From: Oceanospirillaceae bacterium
GTDB taxonomy: Bacteria; Pseudomonadota; Gammaproteobacteria; Pseudomonadales; Balneatricaceae
DNA length: 64,000 nt
Direction of reading: 5' to 3'
Assembly (NCBI GenBank): GCA_003521845.1
Contig: DPHB01000024.1
Coordinates: forward strand, 8,203-72,202
Positions 45,501 through 54,029 of this stretch are shown piece after piece (the first letter of the stretch is position 1; each line of letters starts with the position of its first letter). The notes beneath the pieces are model-generated. The model did not search any database. It was not told where the DNA came from and saw only the letters and a program-made list of their open reading frames with translations. Made by a program: the position numbers and the translations under genes.

Positions 45501-46245
45501 TAATAAGTGCCTTTTTTTCGCCTTCTAGCTGACCAATATGATCATCTAAATTTTGGCTGGCTGCGGGCAAACTGCCCCCATGGGACAAGAGCTTCCTTAC
45601 TTCGCCTAACAAGGTTTGAGGGCCCACAAAACGCTGCATCATATAGGCCAACGATGCATGGGACATACCCAATACACATAAGCGCCAGAAGTCCTCGCTA
45701 GTCCCCTTTAATAGCTCGGTTTCTGACTCAAGCAAATTTTGTTCAAAGGCACCACCATAGTGCAAAGCAAACTCACTAAGCACTCGATAACACCAAGCAT
45801 GAATGGTAGAAATTGACGCCTCGTCCATGGCTTCGGCAGCCATTTCTAAACGTTTGGCAGCACCAGCTTGCTGGGCTTCGTCGGCGTAGGTGTCACACAA
45901 CTCTTGGAGTAACTCATCTACTTTAATTGTGGCTGCAAGGCTAGGCTGGGCTTGCGTGCGTAAGTAGGCAGCTGCTTCTACCAAACGTTGGCGAATACGG
46001 TCGCGTAGTTCACGTGTAGCCGCCTTGGTAAAGGTCACCACCAATATATTGTGAGGTAATAAAGGTTCGCCAAAGGCCGCCTCACCACCATGGTTTAAGA
46101 TTAAGCGCAGGTAAAGCATGGCTAAGGTATAGGTTTTGCCCGTGCCGGCGCTAGCCTCGATTAACGCAGGCCCACGCAATGGTAAACCTAAAGGTTTCAG
46201 TAGCGGCGTATTCATGTCTGTGCCATTTTGGTCGATGCTGGTCAT
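42514..46245 (-). CDS. recB: Exodeoxyribonuclease V beta subunit
   Basis: A 1243-residue UvrD-type helicase-nuclease. Walker A is IEASAGTGKTYTLAMLYLR (about 28-46), ALVDEFQDTDPVQYDIF the helicase II motif, and the C-terminal nuclease carries VDWKSNFLG with the catalytic D-x-K. It unwinds 3'-5' and provides the only nuclease site of RecBCD. AAGGAG precedes the ATG, which overlaps the recC stop by 4 bases. Operon order recC-recB-recD. Confidence 0.96.
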   Translation of the reverse strand: MTSIDQNGTDMNTPLLKPLGLPLRGPALIEASAGTGKTYTLAMLYLRLILNHGGEAAFGEPLLPHNILVVTFTKAATRELRDRIRQRLVEAAAYLRTQAQPSLAATIKVDELLQELCDTYADEAQQAGAAKRLEMAAEAMDEASISTIHAWCYRVLSEFALHYGGAFEQNLLESETELLKGTSEDFWRLCVLGMSHASLAYMMQRFVGPQTLLGEVRKLLSHGGSLPAASQNLDDHIGQLEGEKKALISKVKADLEASVDELEAYFAEANEAGLYKAAGLNSANKAKALAKIRDFVHSDDSKLEVNKGLQRLAMQDLSIWKDLEQVQVDLLAAKHLAAALDLAEQLPSPDAQILTDACHWFNQHLATKKQQLGLLSNDDLLLRLQQALHGSGGVQLAQAIRQRFPMALVDEFQDTDPVQYDIFNRVYGIRDGCPDAGFIMIGDPKQAIYAFRGGDIYTYLQAREHTSGHHYTLKHNFRSDANLIAAVNGLFSYGDSHALGAFRFRQDSHNPLPFVAVEAGKKTRRQLILDGQAQSSQVAWLAEVDKPGKAIVDKSYVEQMSAATANEVARLLNLSTDNKAVLQEGDQQQPLAPKHMAILVANQKEASAVRKALAQRRIASVYLSDASSVYTTPIAQDVLLLLRAVAHPDDDRLLNMVLPTLLLGLDLADMDALQRDELAWEKQVQRFHGYHQLWQSKGVLALIYQVIFDSHAASRIMSVVGGERLLTDLLHMAELLQQAAMQLDGELSLVRYFETLLDNPDTQDVSQQQRLESDSNLVQVVTIHKSKGLEYPVVFLPFLNKTRLAKSTDMPLVYHDIKHQKQVALVADKAILAAVEHERQTEEIRKLYVALTRASCCQYLGLGEVKNHDKSGLGCLLMLPETVGQLSDYMTTLAQDLPIQPVPEEHTYLPQNTHERQWQGARQAPAIKVKNWYTASYSALNFSSQKDSVSVVGVVEDGVENAPDTAQDAILLEEQHQFVDMDGGAAALEEQAANIHNLPKGALYGTMLHEMLEDCATLGFAEVIANQPARQKIVQAHLLPLELDAWVSAVDEWLLQFLQMPWQLGELSSAPMQLQSLNAQQLLVEMEFLLSTKQVDVRAMDNLVCQHTWQQQTRPQADPKQLNGMLKGYIDLLIEHQGQYFVVDWKSNFLGEDASAYTHEALRDALLHKRYDMQYILYVLALHRLLKSRLPNYDYDQHVGGAVYVFLRGIGNPDTQGLLMDKPAKALIEGLDKLFQGVGGEIV

Positions 46246-49200
46246 GTCAGCTCCTTAGCGCAAGCCTGCCATGGTTCGTATACAGCTTCTGCCAGCTGGG
46301 TACAGCGTTCTAAGTCCAAATCTTGCATAGTGGCAAAGTGCCTTTGCATATACTCACTACCATAGGCAAGATCGTCTGCCAGCGCTTTGTCTTTGGCGAC
46401 ATCTGTGGCAGCTTTGCCTGACGCATTAGCCTCGACCAGCTTCATGCCCAGTTGCAAGGATAAGGGCAAAGGTTCGTGCATAGCCTGCCACCAAACCTGT
46501 AACAGCTGGGTAAAGAAATGATCGGCTTGCTGGGGTGTTAGGGGCTGAAAATGCATCTGACCTACGGGGCTTAGCAAGTAGGTGTCTACTGGCATCTGCG
46601 TATGCAAGTGGGCGGCTAAATGCTGCACCCATGCATCACTTAGGTTACGCCACTTTTTCTCCCCTTTATCCGACTTTTTCTTGGCTGCGCTAGCTTGTAC
46701 TAACACCTGCCTAGCCGACTTTTGATGCTGGTCTATAGCTAACTGTAAGAGCGGAATCTCTACTGTCACATGCAGCATGTCAGGTGACTGCTGGTTAACT
46801 GAGTGGCTGGCCACATAGGTCACGGGGATAACTTCTGCTACCGACTGCAAGCGTAGCTGCTGCCATGATTCAAACAGTTCCACTAGGTCCGCCATAAACG
46901 GTTGCGCTTGAATATGCCCTGCGGTACCGGCCAGTAAGGTGCCGTCGCGCTGCCAGCTAGCAAATTGCTGTTGTAAATCATCAGCAACCTGGCTGACGGT
47001 TGTTTGTGTAGACAATGCCTGACTAGTGAACTGATCGCTAATAACTTGGTTATTTAGCTGCCAATTTTGTAAGCCATCTAGAGTAAAGTTTTCGATACTT
47101 GGTACTTCGCTAGCCTCTTGCGGCTTAGCCACCATAAGACGTTGTTGGTACAAGCTATCAATAGGTGACTTGAGCAAATTCACCAGCTCTGCTTTGCCTA
47201 ATGGTCTTTCAGCCTTCCATGGTGAAAGCATGTTTGTTGGTATTAGTGTTGGTGTAGGCTGATCGACGCTAGACTGGCTGAGCTCTTGTGCCCACTCCGC
47301 AGAGTAGGTAAACAAACCAGAGTGCGGCTGAAAATAAGCATCACTAAAAGGCTGTAACGGATATTGTGTGGTTATCTCGCTTAACAAATCAGCATCTGGC
47401 CAAGCCTTGGCAATGTAATCTCGCAACTGGGCCACTAGGACCGATGGTGGCTGCAGGGAATCATCTTTAATACTGCGCCCATGCCAACTGACTACTAGCT
47501 TGTCACGCGCCGACAACAAGGCTTCTAAAAATAAATATCGATCATCGTCACGTCGCGAACGATCCCCCGGACGATATTCTTGGCTAATTAAATCAAAGTC
47601 GTTAAACGTACGTTTGCGCGGGTAGGCATCATCATTCATACCCAGCAGCCAAATTTGTTTAAAGGGCACCGCACGCATTGGCATCAAGGTAGCAAAGTTA
47701 ATAGCGCCACTCATAAAGCGGCTACTTAAGCTGGGGCTTTCTAACTGTTCCAAAAGCGCCGACTGTAGCAATTCAACAGGCACCTGTTGGGCTGACATTT
47801 GCGCTTGTACCATGACATCTTGCCACTGCTGCAGATAGCCAGCAATGCGCAAATATAAACGTTCTGACTCGTCATCATCACTGGCAAAGAAGTCCTGCCA
47901 CATGGTCAAAATATGCGTTGCCCACTGCTCTGCAGTTTGGCTTTGGCACAGTTGTTTACGCCATTGTTCTAGGCAGCTAACAAAGCGGCTAAAGCTGCCC
48001 AACAAGTCCGCACCCAAGCCACTAACCTCGGGGTAGGCAGCGATACCACTCCAGCTATCATGGCTACCCGTAGCATAGCCAAGTAACAAGCGATCAATAC
48101 CAAACTGCCATGTATTCTGGCCGTCTTGAGTTGGTAACTGTTGATCTAAACGATGCTCTTCGCTCAAGGCCCAACGAATATTGGCACCTTCTACCCACAG
48201 TTTGATTTGGTGTAACTCGGCTTCCTGTATACCAAAACGCGCACGGCAAGCAGGTACTTCCAATAATGCTAAGCCTTGCACCGAAGTCATACGAGACTGG
48301 GGCAACCCCAACAGGGTTTCAAAGGCGGCTAATACGGGGTTAGCAAAACGCTGACCAGTATCGGCAACATGGTAAGGCAAATAGCGCGCATCTTGAGGTG
48401 TATGCTCGGAACCACGATAGCGCCCAAATACGGCTTCGATATGCGGTGCGTAGGTAGCAATGTCCGGCACCATTACCAAAATATCTCTTGGCTGTAGATT
48501 ATCAATGTTGCCGTCTTTTTGGCTTTCTACAAAATCATCCAACAAACGGTCATGTAGAATCTCAACCTCTCGCTGCATGCTATGAGCGCTAACAAACTGC
48601 ACACTGTGATCGGCGACAATGCCCGCGCCTGTCTCGCTATTCTGCAGTGCCCGTTCTTGCGCCGACTGCAGGTTGAGTATGTCATCTTGTATATGGGCCA
48701 ATAGACTTGGCACGCCATCCGCAGGTGAGCGAAATAAATCCACCTTGCCTACGGGCAATTCTGCAAAGTGTTGTTGGTATTGCCCGGGCAAATCCCACTC
48801 ATCAAACAGGTGTAAAAAGTCACGCCCTTGCTTACCCCAAGAAGCTAATAAAGGGTTGCCATACATATGCAAACTAGCATCACTAAATTGACTGTGATCA
48901 GGCCGTTTATCTTGTCGTTTGTATTCTTTGCGTAGTAGCTCCCGACCTTCCACCATATCACCCCAGTAATGTTGACTTGGGTTCATAACAAACATCAGCA
49001 CTTGGGTAAAAGGTGCCATGGCACGTAGCACGTCTAGGCTGGCCATGGGCAAACTAGACATGCCAAACACCACCACCCGGCGTGGCATGCCCACTGGCCT
49101 TTCTTGCAATTGTGCGCAAGCTGCCATAAAACGCTGATGCAAAGCCGTGCGGCTAGCTTGAGACCAGCCTTCGATAGCACCCTGTGAAGTAATATCAGCA

Positions 49201-49781
49201 CACAGTGCACGCCACAGTCCCGGCTGCCATTGTTGACTAGTCGGCACAGGTCGGTCGTTGCCCTGTTGGTCAGGCAATACATCACGGCCCTGCTCCCAAG
49301 CGGCTAACCAATCAGGGCGAAAAACCTGATACTGATCATAAAGATCGGCTAATTGACGTGCTAATTGCAGGCGTTCCATAGGCAAGGAATCAGGTTGCAT
49401 ATAAGCGGTAAGCATGGGCGCCAGCTGGGCTAAATCCCAGCTACCTAGCAGGCGATACAAGCGCCAAGTGAGGCCTTGCTTGTCATACACCGTTTGCTTG
49501 GATAACCCCGGCAACACGGTGCAGTAGCTTTGCCAGACAAACTGCCCAGGAAGCATGGCATCAATGGCCGCCGCAATACCACAGCCACCATCACTTTCAT
49601 CTTGGGCTAAGGTTTGCTTGAGCCACTGCGCGATACCGTTGCTTTGAGTAAGGACTAAATCTTGTTCTAAAGGTCGTAAAGGATAACGCTTAAGCCACTG
49701 CACATAGGTTTCACACAGGTCTTCCATGCGGTTACCTTGTACTACCATAAATCCCTGTGGCCAGTTTTCCGCGTTTGTCAT
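46242..49781 (-). CDS. recC: Exodeoxyribonuclease V gamma subunit
   Basis: About 1179 residues, the Chi-recognising, inactive-helicase subunit of RecBCD. Clear family landmarks: QSNGIAQWLKQTLAQ near the N-terminus, LADLYDQYQVFRPDWLAAWE, VVVFGMSSLP and LLGMNDDAYPRKRTFNDFDL. ATG at 49781 is chosen; an in-frame GTG at 49814 adds 11 residues, and a later ATG (MVVQGNRMEDL) aligns best with the E. coli start. First gene of the operon. Confidence 0.94.
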   Translation of the reverse strand: MTNAENWPQGFMVVQGNRMEDLCETYVQWLKRYPLRPLEQDLVLTQSNGIAQWLKQTLAQDESDGGCGIAAAIDAMLPGQFVWQSYCTVLPGLSKQTVYDKQGLTWRLYRLLGSWDLAQLAPMLTAYMQPDSLPMERLQLARQLADLYDQYQVFRPDWLAAWEQGRDVLPDQQGNDRPVPTSQQWQPGLWRALCADITSQGAIEGWSQASRTALHQRFMAACAQLQERPVGMPRRVVVFGMSSLPMASLDVLRAMAPFTQVLMFVMNPSQHYWGDMVEGRELLRKEYKRQDKRPDHSQFSDASLHMYGNPLLASWGKQGRDFLHLFDEWDLPGQYQQHFAELPVGKVDLFRSPADGVPSLLAHIQDDILNLQSAQERALQNSETGAGIVADHSVQFVSAHSMQREVEILHDRLLDDFVESQKDGNIDNLQPRDILVMVPDIATYAPHIEAVFGRYRGSEHTPQDARYLPYHVADTGQRFANPVLAAFETLLGLPQSRMTSVQGLALLEVPACRARFGIQEAELHQIKLWVEGANIRWALSEEHRLDQQLPTQDGQNTWQFGIDRLLLGYATGSHDSWSGIAAYPEVSGLGADLLGSFSRFVSCLEQWRKQLCQSQTAEQWATHILTMWQDFFASDDDESERLYLRIAGYLQQWQDVMVQAQMSAQQVPVELLQSALLEQLESPSLSSRFMSGAINFATLMPMRAVPFKQIWLLGMNDDAYPRKRTFNDFDLISQEYRPGDRSRRDDDRYLFLEALLSARDKLVVSWHGRSIKDDSLQPPSVLVAQLRDYIAKAWPDADLLSEITTQYPLQPFSDAYFQPHSGLFTYSAEWAQELSQSSVDQPTPTLIPTNMLSPWKAERPLGKAELVNLLKSPIDSLYQQRLMVAKPQEASEVPSIENFTLDGLQNWQLNNQVISDQFTSQALSTQTTVSQVADDLQQQFASWQRDGTLLAGTAGHIQAQPFMADLVELFESWQQLRLQSVAEVIPVTYVASHSVNQQSPDMLHVTVEIPLLQLAIDQHQKSARQVLVQASAAKKKSDKGEKKWRNLSDAWVQHLAAHLHTQMPVDTYLLSPVGQMHFQPLTPQQADHFFTQLLQVWWQAMHEPLPLSLQLGMKLVEANASGKAATDVAKDKALADDLAYGSEYMQRHFATMQDLDLERCTQLAEAVYEPWQACAKELT

Positions 49782-50033
49782 AAGCGATTGAATATGCGTG
49801 CATTTTCCATGCACCTATAGTACCTGAATGGCGCTGCAGTTTTAACTACTAACTAGCCTAGGAAGTATCTAGGCCGCTTGAAATAGCGGCAACAGCTAGC
49901 AGCAGCGGCCTGAGCATCATGCAAGGCAGCAACGGCAACTATATTCATAAAGAGACCCAGATAAACTAACTCAATGCCTATAATTGGATTATTAGGAACC
50001 CATAGCTAAGGCTAACAAGCAGTGTGCCGGTGT

Positions 50034-50426
50034 TTATTTGGACTGGCGAAGGCACGTGGTGCCCGATAACAACACGGCCACTAGAGGAACCCCAATACCC
50101 AATAACACCAACCACCAATCAGGGCCGCCTACATATAAAGATTTTGCCAACAATACGGGGGCCTGCACAAAAACCAAGAAACATAGCATTAACCACCAAG
50201 CAAAAGCGTCTCCTTTGCGCAAACCGAACCAGGCATGCCAAGCCGTCACTAGAGCGACAAATACCAATAAGCCCGCCGCCCAGAGGATATGAAATTTGGC
50301 ATGATCTGGCCAAGTTTCAAGAACCAAATGGCCGCTCAACATTTCCGGTATGGGTATAATAAATAAGGTAATACATTGGGCAACCATCAGATAGGCCGCG
50401 ACATTCAATTTGACACTGTTCGGCAT
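50034..50426 (-). CDS. Small four-helix membrane protein of unknown function
   Basis: A 130-residue hydrophobic protein with about four transmembrane segments (starting near residues 10, 45, 75 and 105) and a conserved-looking WPDHAKFHILWAAGLL motif after the first helix. No family I can name with confidence. It lies alone; the 219 bases between it and recC and the 181 bases before the Rieske gene show no gene. Confidence 0.6.
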   Translation of the reverse strand: MPNSVKLNVAAYLMVAQCITLFIIPIPEMLSGHLVLETWPDHAKFHILWAAGLLVFVALVTAWHAWFGLRKGDAFAWWLMLCFLVFVQAPVLLAKSLYVGGPDWWLVLLGIGVPLVAVLLSGTTCLRQSK

Positions 50427-50607
50427 AGGTCATCGTCATCCATTGTGTGCGTATTTGCCCTCAAGTATAGACGTGAAAAACCACCTTGCTATGTGTCTTA
50501 ACGCGCAAGCACCGACCCTGGCATAAATAGCCAGCAAGAAACATGAATTTATTGATTGTCTTTAAAGACACTAAGCTAGCTGCTAAGTGTTTAGTAATGA
50601 CACAAAC

Positions 50608-51702
50608 TCAAACTAAATCTACAGCTTCACGCATCCAACCTTGCAAAGCCGCGATGGAATGTTCGGACAGCACGCCTTCTTTGGGGTCTAGCACTAAAGG
50701 CCCCGGCACATAACCTTTGGACTTAAGGCCCCGGTGTACGCTCTCCACCAAGACCACATCTTCTGCCACGGTAGTTTCACGGTCTTGTATAGCAAGCTCG
50801 CGAATCACTTGGCTTTCTACTCCATGCTCCGTAAACCAGCCCCGTGACACGGTACAGCTGTCTACGTCATCAGGCCGCCAACTATAGGTATTTAACACGT
50901 TGCCTGGGTAACATTGAAAAGAAAACATAGGCCACAAAAACCACGACTGGTAGCGCCCAGCATAGGCATTAGTTGCCAAATCTATCGGGTAGGTCATGGT
51001 TTCCAAACTCTGACATTCTGTGGTGTGACGTAGCACGTAGCCGTTATTTTTATCGGGTTGAATATTGTAAGTTTCTGGTTTTACCACGCCCTTAACAAAG
51101 GTGGGATGATTATTGGGGCAGTGATAACATTCCGAATAGTTTTCTACGGATACTTTCCAATTACATTTTTCTGCCACTGCTACATATTCTTGCGGCTGTA
51201 ATTCAGCAATTTGCGGCACCCAGGCAGCAATTTCTTCACGTACACCTGGGTACCATTCATCCATGCTAGCGGCGTCCTTGTCCAAGTTAACAAAGATAAA
51301 ACCGTGGAAGTCTTCGCTACGCACACTGGTCAAACACACCTTGGACTTGTCAAAACCGGGTACACGCTTAGTAGCAGGGCCAGAGGTCATCTGCCCATCC
51401 CAATCGTAGGTCCAAGCATGGTAGGGACAGACCAACATCCTAGTATTGCCTGCGCCTTGCACCAGCTCATGGGCACGATGCTGACAAACATTGTAATAGG
51501 TACGGATTCTACCGGCCTTATCTCGCACGCAAAACAGGTTTTCACCCGCCAAACTAAAGGCGTAATAATCGCCAACATTGGGAATCTGACTAGTATGCAC
51601 AACAAACTGCCAAGTTTTAGCAAACAGGCCCTGTTGTTCATGATCAAAAATAGCGGGATCCGTGTAATAACGTGCTGCTAAGGAATGAACGACTTGGTTC
51701 AT
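50608..51702 (-). CDS. Rieske non-heme iron oxygenase, quaternary-amine type
   Basis: A 364-residue oxygenase alpha subunit. The Rieske [2Fe-2S] site is C73-x-H75 (NVCQHRAHEL) and C92-x2-H95 (VCPYHAWTYD). The mononuclear iron site reads VENYSECYHCPNNHPTF (H194, H199), and the residue bridging the two metal centres is E191 rather than the usual Asp, a feature of carnitine (CntA) and glycine betaine (GbcA) monooxygenases. It therefore probably oxidises a trimethylammonium or related amine. No dedicated reductase of the CntB/GbcB type is nearby; the FrhB-like protein upstream could serve as electron donor. Confidence 0.88.
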   Translation of the reverse strand: MNQVVHSLAARYYTDPAIFDHEQQGLFAKTWQFVVHTSQIPNVGDYYAFSLAGENLFCVRDKAGRIRTYYNVCQHRAHELVQGAGNTRMLVCPYHAWTYDWDGQMTSGPATKRVPGFDKSKVCLTSVRSEDFHGFIFVNLDKDAASMDEWYPGVREEIAAWVPQIAELQPQEYVAVAEKCNWKVSVENYSECYHCPNNHPTFVKGVVKPETYNIQPDKNNGYVLRHTTECQSLETMTYPIDLATNAYAGRYQSWFLWPMFSFQCYPGNVLNTYSWRPDDVDSCTVSRGWFTEHGVESQVIRELAIQDRETTVAEDVVLVESVHRGLKSKGYVPGPLVLDPKEGVLSEHSIAALQGWMREAVDLV

Positions 51703-51881
51703 GGTTTTTTACCTTACTAAAATGGCGCTGTTGTAATTTAATTTTGCGCACCAGGTTTTACTTGTTCATCTTGCGTAAACGACTTTTACTTAAGCCGCCA
51801 AAGGTAAATCTAAATGCTGCGCGGTGCAATTCAAATAACGGCCACTTTAATCCTATTTTTTCGATCCTAAGTAAATACTAT

Positions 51882-51915
51882 TTTGGGGTCAGACCCCATA
51901 GGGTCTGACCCCAAA
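51882..51915. repeat. Palindrome of the GGGGTCAGACCCC family between FrhB-like and Rieske genes
   Basis: tttggggtcagaccc (51882-51896) is inverted at 51901-51915 around a 4-base centre. It continues into ccaaagtgccag, the same words found in the palindrome at 11902-11944. It sits 11 bases beyond the FrhB-like stop and separates that gene from the Rieske gene by a 223-base gap. Confidence 0.85.
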
Positions 51916-51925
51916 GTGCCAGGTG

Positions 51926-53194
51926 TTAGTCTGCAGCCTGCGGTTTTGGCTGCGTAGCCTTACCAATTTGCACCCTCTCCATGGTACCAATACGCTGGCG
52001 CTCACGTTCATGCCGAGGCACCTCGGCGCTGAGTTCATCGATACGCAAGCGGTCGGTGCGCACATGCAACTGCCCGGCATCCTGCAAGCCTTGGTAGCGT
52101 GCACCAACAGCATACTTTTTGTGCATCTGATGGGTTTGGTAGATGCTCATATGGTCGGGCATGATGTCCGCTTCTAGGGTCAAGGCGCCGTATTCTGAGG
52201 CCTCAGCGAGCAAATCAGCGCCCGCTTTAGTACGGGCAATGATGGCGTTAGTACCTAGGTCTGTTTCACTGTCAATGCGATTGGGCGAACCCAGCGTCCA
52301 GGTATCGGAAGCGGCTATATCCGCCCCTTCACCTATACCATCTGGGCAAACTTTGCAGCGAAACGGCATGTCCCACATACTTTCGTCATCGCCCCAGAAA
52401 TCCAAATAATGGGCATCCACCACCTTGTCTTTGGTGGTAATGCGAGTAGGACCCGGGCAGCCATGACCACGATAGCGCAAACCAGTGACGGCTTCTGGCT
52501 CCACGCCCATACGCCGATAAAAGTCATCGGTGGTTGCTGGTGGACCCCAGCCACCACAAACAGGTGCCAACCAAAATTTTACCAGTTGATTAACCCGTTC
52601 ATCATGTTCAGCCAAATTACGCAAGCCAGAAATGTCGCAGGGCTTACCAATAAAAGCAAAGGTTTGTCCCTTGGCAAGTACTTCATCAATAGCAATTAAG
52701 GGTGCCGTGGGCCCATAGCGCGAACCGGCACCCTGCATGACTTCCTCTGGCGTGGTACTGATATGCATTTCACCAAAACTTGGCTCCGTAGTATGGGGTT
52801 TAACATGCAATACAAAATCCACTTGTTTGCTCGTTAACAGGTAGCTAGCCAGGGCTGTAAGTACTCCTGACGTAGCGCCGATATGCCGCTGTTGTTCGTC
52901 CCCTGCCCAAGCACGCACCATACGTGTCCACGGCCCCCAAACATTATCGTGTTTGCTGTCCGTGGCAATCAGCTTGGCTGGCAGACCCACGGCGTGCACA
53001 CCAGGGCAGACGTCTTCGATTAAATCAGCTGTCGCGCTATCTAAGTCATCACTAACAATAGGCACTAGATAGCCAGTCTGGCCTTTACGTACCTGTATCT
53101 TGTCGCTACCTGCCACTGCCTGACACAGGCCGCAGCCAATACATAAAGCGTTTTCTACAATGCGTTCTACACGTTGTTTGGGGGTTAAACTCAT
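51926..53194 (-). CDS. FrhB-like iron-sulfur flavoprotein (coenzyme F420 hydrogenase beta-subunit family)
   Basis: A 422-residue protein. An N-terminal ferredoxin-like site CIGCGLCQAVAGSDK with a later DVCPGVHAVG supplies [4Fe-4S] cysteines; the FrhB C-terminal domain shows SGVLTALASYLL, FIGKPCDISGLRNL, APVCGGWGPP and CKVCPDGIGEGADIAASDTW. In archaea FrhB reduces F420, but bacterial homologues use other donors, for example ferredoxin. A strong AGGAGG precedes the ATG. In this cluster an electron-transfer role toward the Rieske oxygenase is plausible. It follows the sulfotransferase-like gene by 9 bases. Confidence 0.85.
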   Translation of the reverse strand: MSLTPKQRVERIVENALCIGCGLCQAVAGSDKIQVRKGQTGYLVPIVSDDLDSATADLIEDVCPGVHAVGLPAKLIATDSKHDNVWGPWTRMVRAWAGDEQQRHIGATSGVLTALASYLLTSKQVDFVLHVKPHTTEPSFGEMHISTTPEEVMQGAGSRYGPTAPLIAIDEVLAKGQTFAFIGKPCDISGLRNLAEHDERVNQLVKFWLAPVCGGWGPPATTDDFYRRMGVEPEAVTGLRYRGHGCPGPTRITTKDKVVDAHYLDFWGDDESMWDMPFRCKVCPDGIGEGADIAASDTWTLGSPNRIDSETDLGTNAIIARTKAGADLLAEASEYGALTLEADIMPDHMSIYQTHQMHKKYAVGARYQGLQDAGQLHVRTDRLRIDELSAEVPRHERERQRIGTMERVQIGKATQPKPQAAD

Positions 53195-53203
53195 ATGCGC
53201 CTC

Positions 53204-53935
53204 CTATAGGCGGTGGTTGTGCAAATATTCATAAATGGGCATGACCTTGTCGTAGATCTCTTTCACCCTATCAGGAGCGTCGTTGATATCCACATACTTA
53301 CGCTCTTGCGGTTTTAAACCATCAGAATTACGCAAGTTAGCATGAAAAGAACCACCATCCCACCAGCTCACTTCATCGCGCGCGCCAGGCTCCCAACTCA
53401 AGGATTCAGGCATATGAGGGATGCCTACAGCGTTGGCCCACTTTTCTATGATGTTATGAGGATTTTCTAACATATCATCGCTGTCTATCAGGGGTGGTGG
53501 AGACCCTGTTCTGTCAGCAATAATGTCGAATAGTTGCTTCAGTTCCACATAACCCACTTCTTTTTCGTGAAAATCTGGCCACTTGGCATACATAGAAGTA
53601 ATGGTCTTGGCTGGGTCACGAATCAAAAAGGAGTGATTGAACATATCAAACAGGTCATCATTCCACATATGGTCTATATACATAGGGAAGTCTTTACTAA
53701 AGGCGGGGCCTTTTTTCGTTTGCGCTTGCAAAACTTTGTGCACACTGTCCATAGTTAAACCCGGTGTTCGCACTTCACCTTGTTGATATCGTGGCCACAA
53801 TGGTTCTTCGCCTTGGTACCAAGGCTCTCCATAAGGTTCGTGGTAGCAGGTCATATCGCCACGCTGACGCATCATCCATTCAAAGGCTGTAGACGTTGAG
53901 CGTGGAACAGCCCACAAAGCTAATATCTTGTGCAT
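53204..53935 (-). CDS. Sulfotransferase-like P-loop protein
   Basis: About 243 residues. The N-terminal loop LWAVPRSTSTAFEWMM resembles the 5'-phosphosulfate-binding P-loop of PAPS sulfotransferases, and HSFLIRDPAKTITSMY matches the 3'-phosphate-binding segment. ATG at 53935 has GAGAGT at fair spacing; the ORF can be extended 5 codons. It lies upstream of the FrhB-like gene in the same operon. Acceptor unknown; some members of this family are not proven sulfotransferases. Confidence 0.78.
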   Translation of the reverse strand: MHKILALWAVPRSTSTAFEWMMRQRGDMTCYHEPYGEPWYQGEEPLWPRYQQGEVRTPGLTMDSVHKVLQAQTKKGPAFSKDFPMYIDHMWNDDLFDMFNHSFLIRDPAKTITSMYAKWPDFHEKEVGYVELKQLFDIIADRTGSPPPLIDSDDMLENPHNIIEKWANAVGIPHMPESLSWEPGARDEVSWWDGGSFHANLRNSDGLKPQERKYVDINDAPDRVKEIYDKVMPIYEYLHNHRL

Positions 53936-53960
53936 AGTGATTACTCTCATTTATTAACCA

Positions 53961-54026
53961 TCGTCATTGCCAGGCCATAGGCCGTGGCAATCTTTTCGGA
54001 GATCGCCGCGCTGCGCTCGCGATGAC
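53961..54026. repeat. CGTCATTGC...GCGATGAC inverted repeat element
   Basis: tcgtcattgccaggcc is inverted to gctcgcgatgac across 66 bases, with internal tggcaatc/gagatcg words. It is a compact copy of the CGTCATTGCGAG/GCAATC repeat. It separates the Asp/Glu-racemase-fold gene from the sulfotransferase-like gene. Confidence 0.65.
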
Positions 54027-54029
54027 AAA

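Noticed and set aside
51926..53194. Evidence for coenzyme F420 use
   Set aside because: FrhB-family proteins in bacteria often use other electron carriers, and no F420 biosynthesis gene is present in the window.
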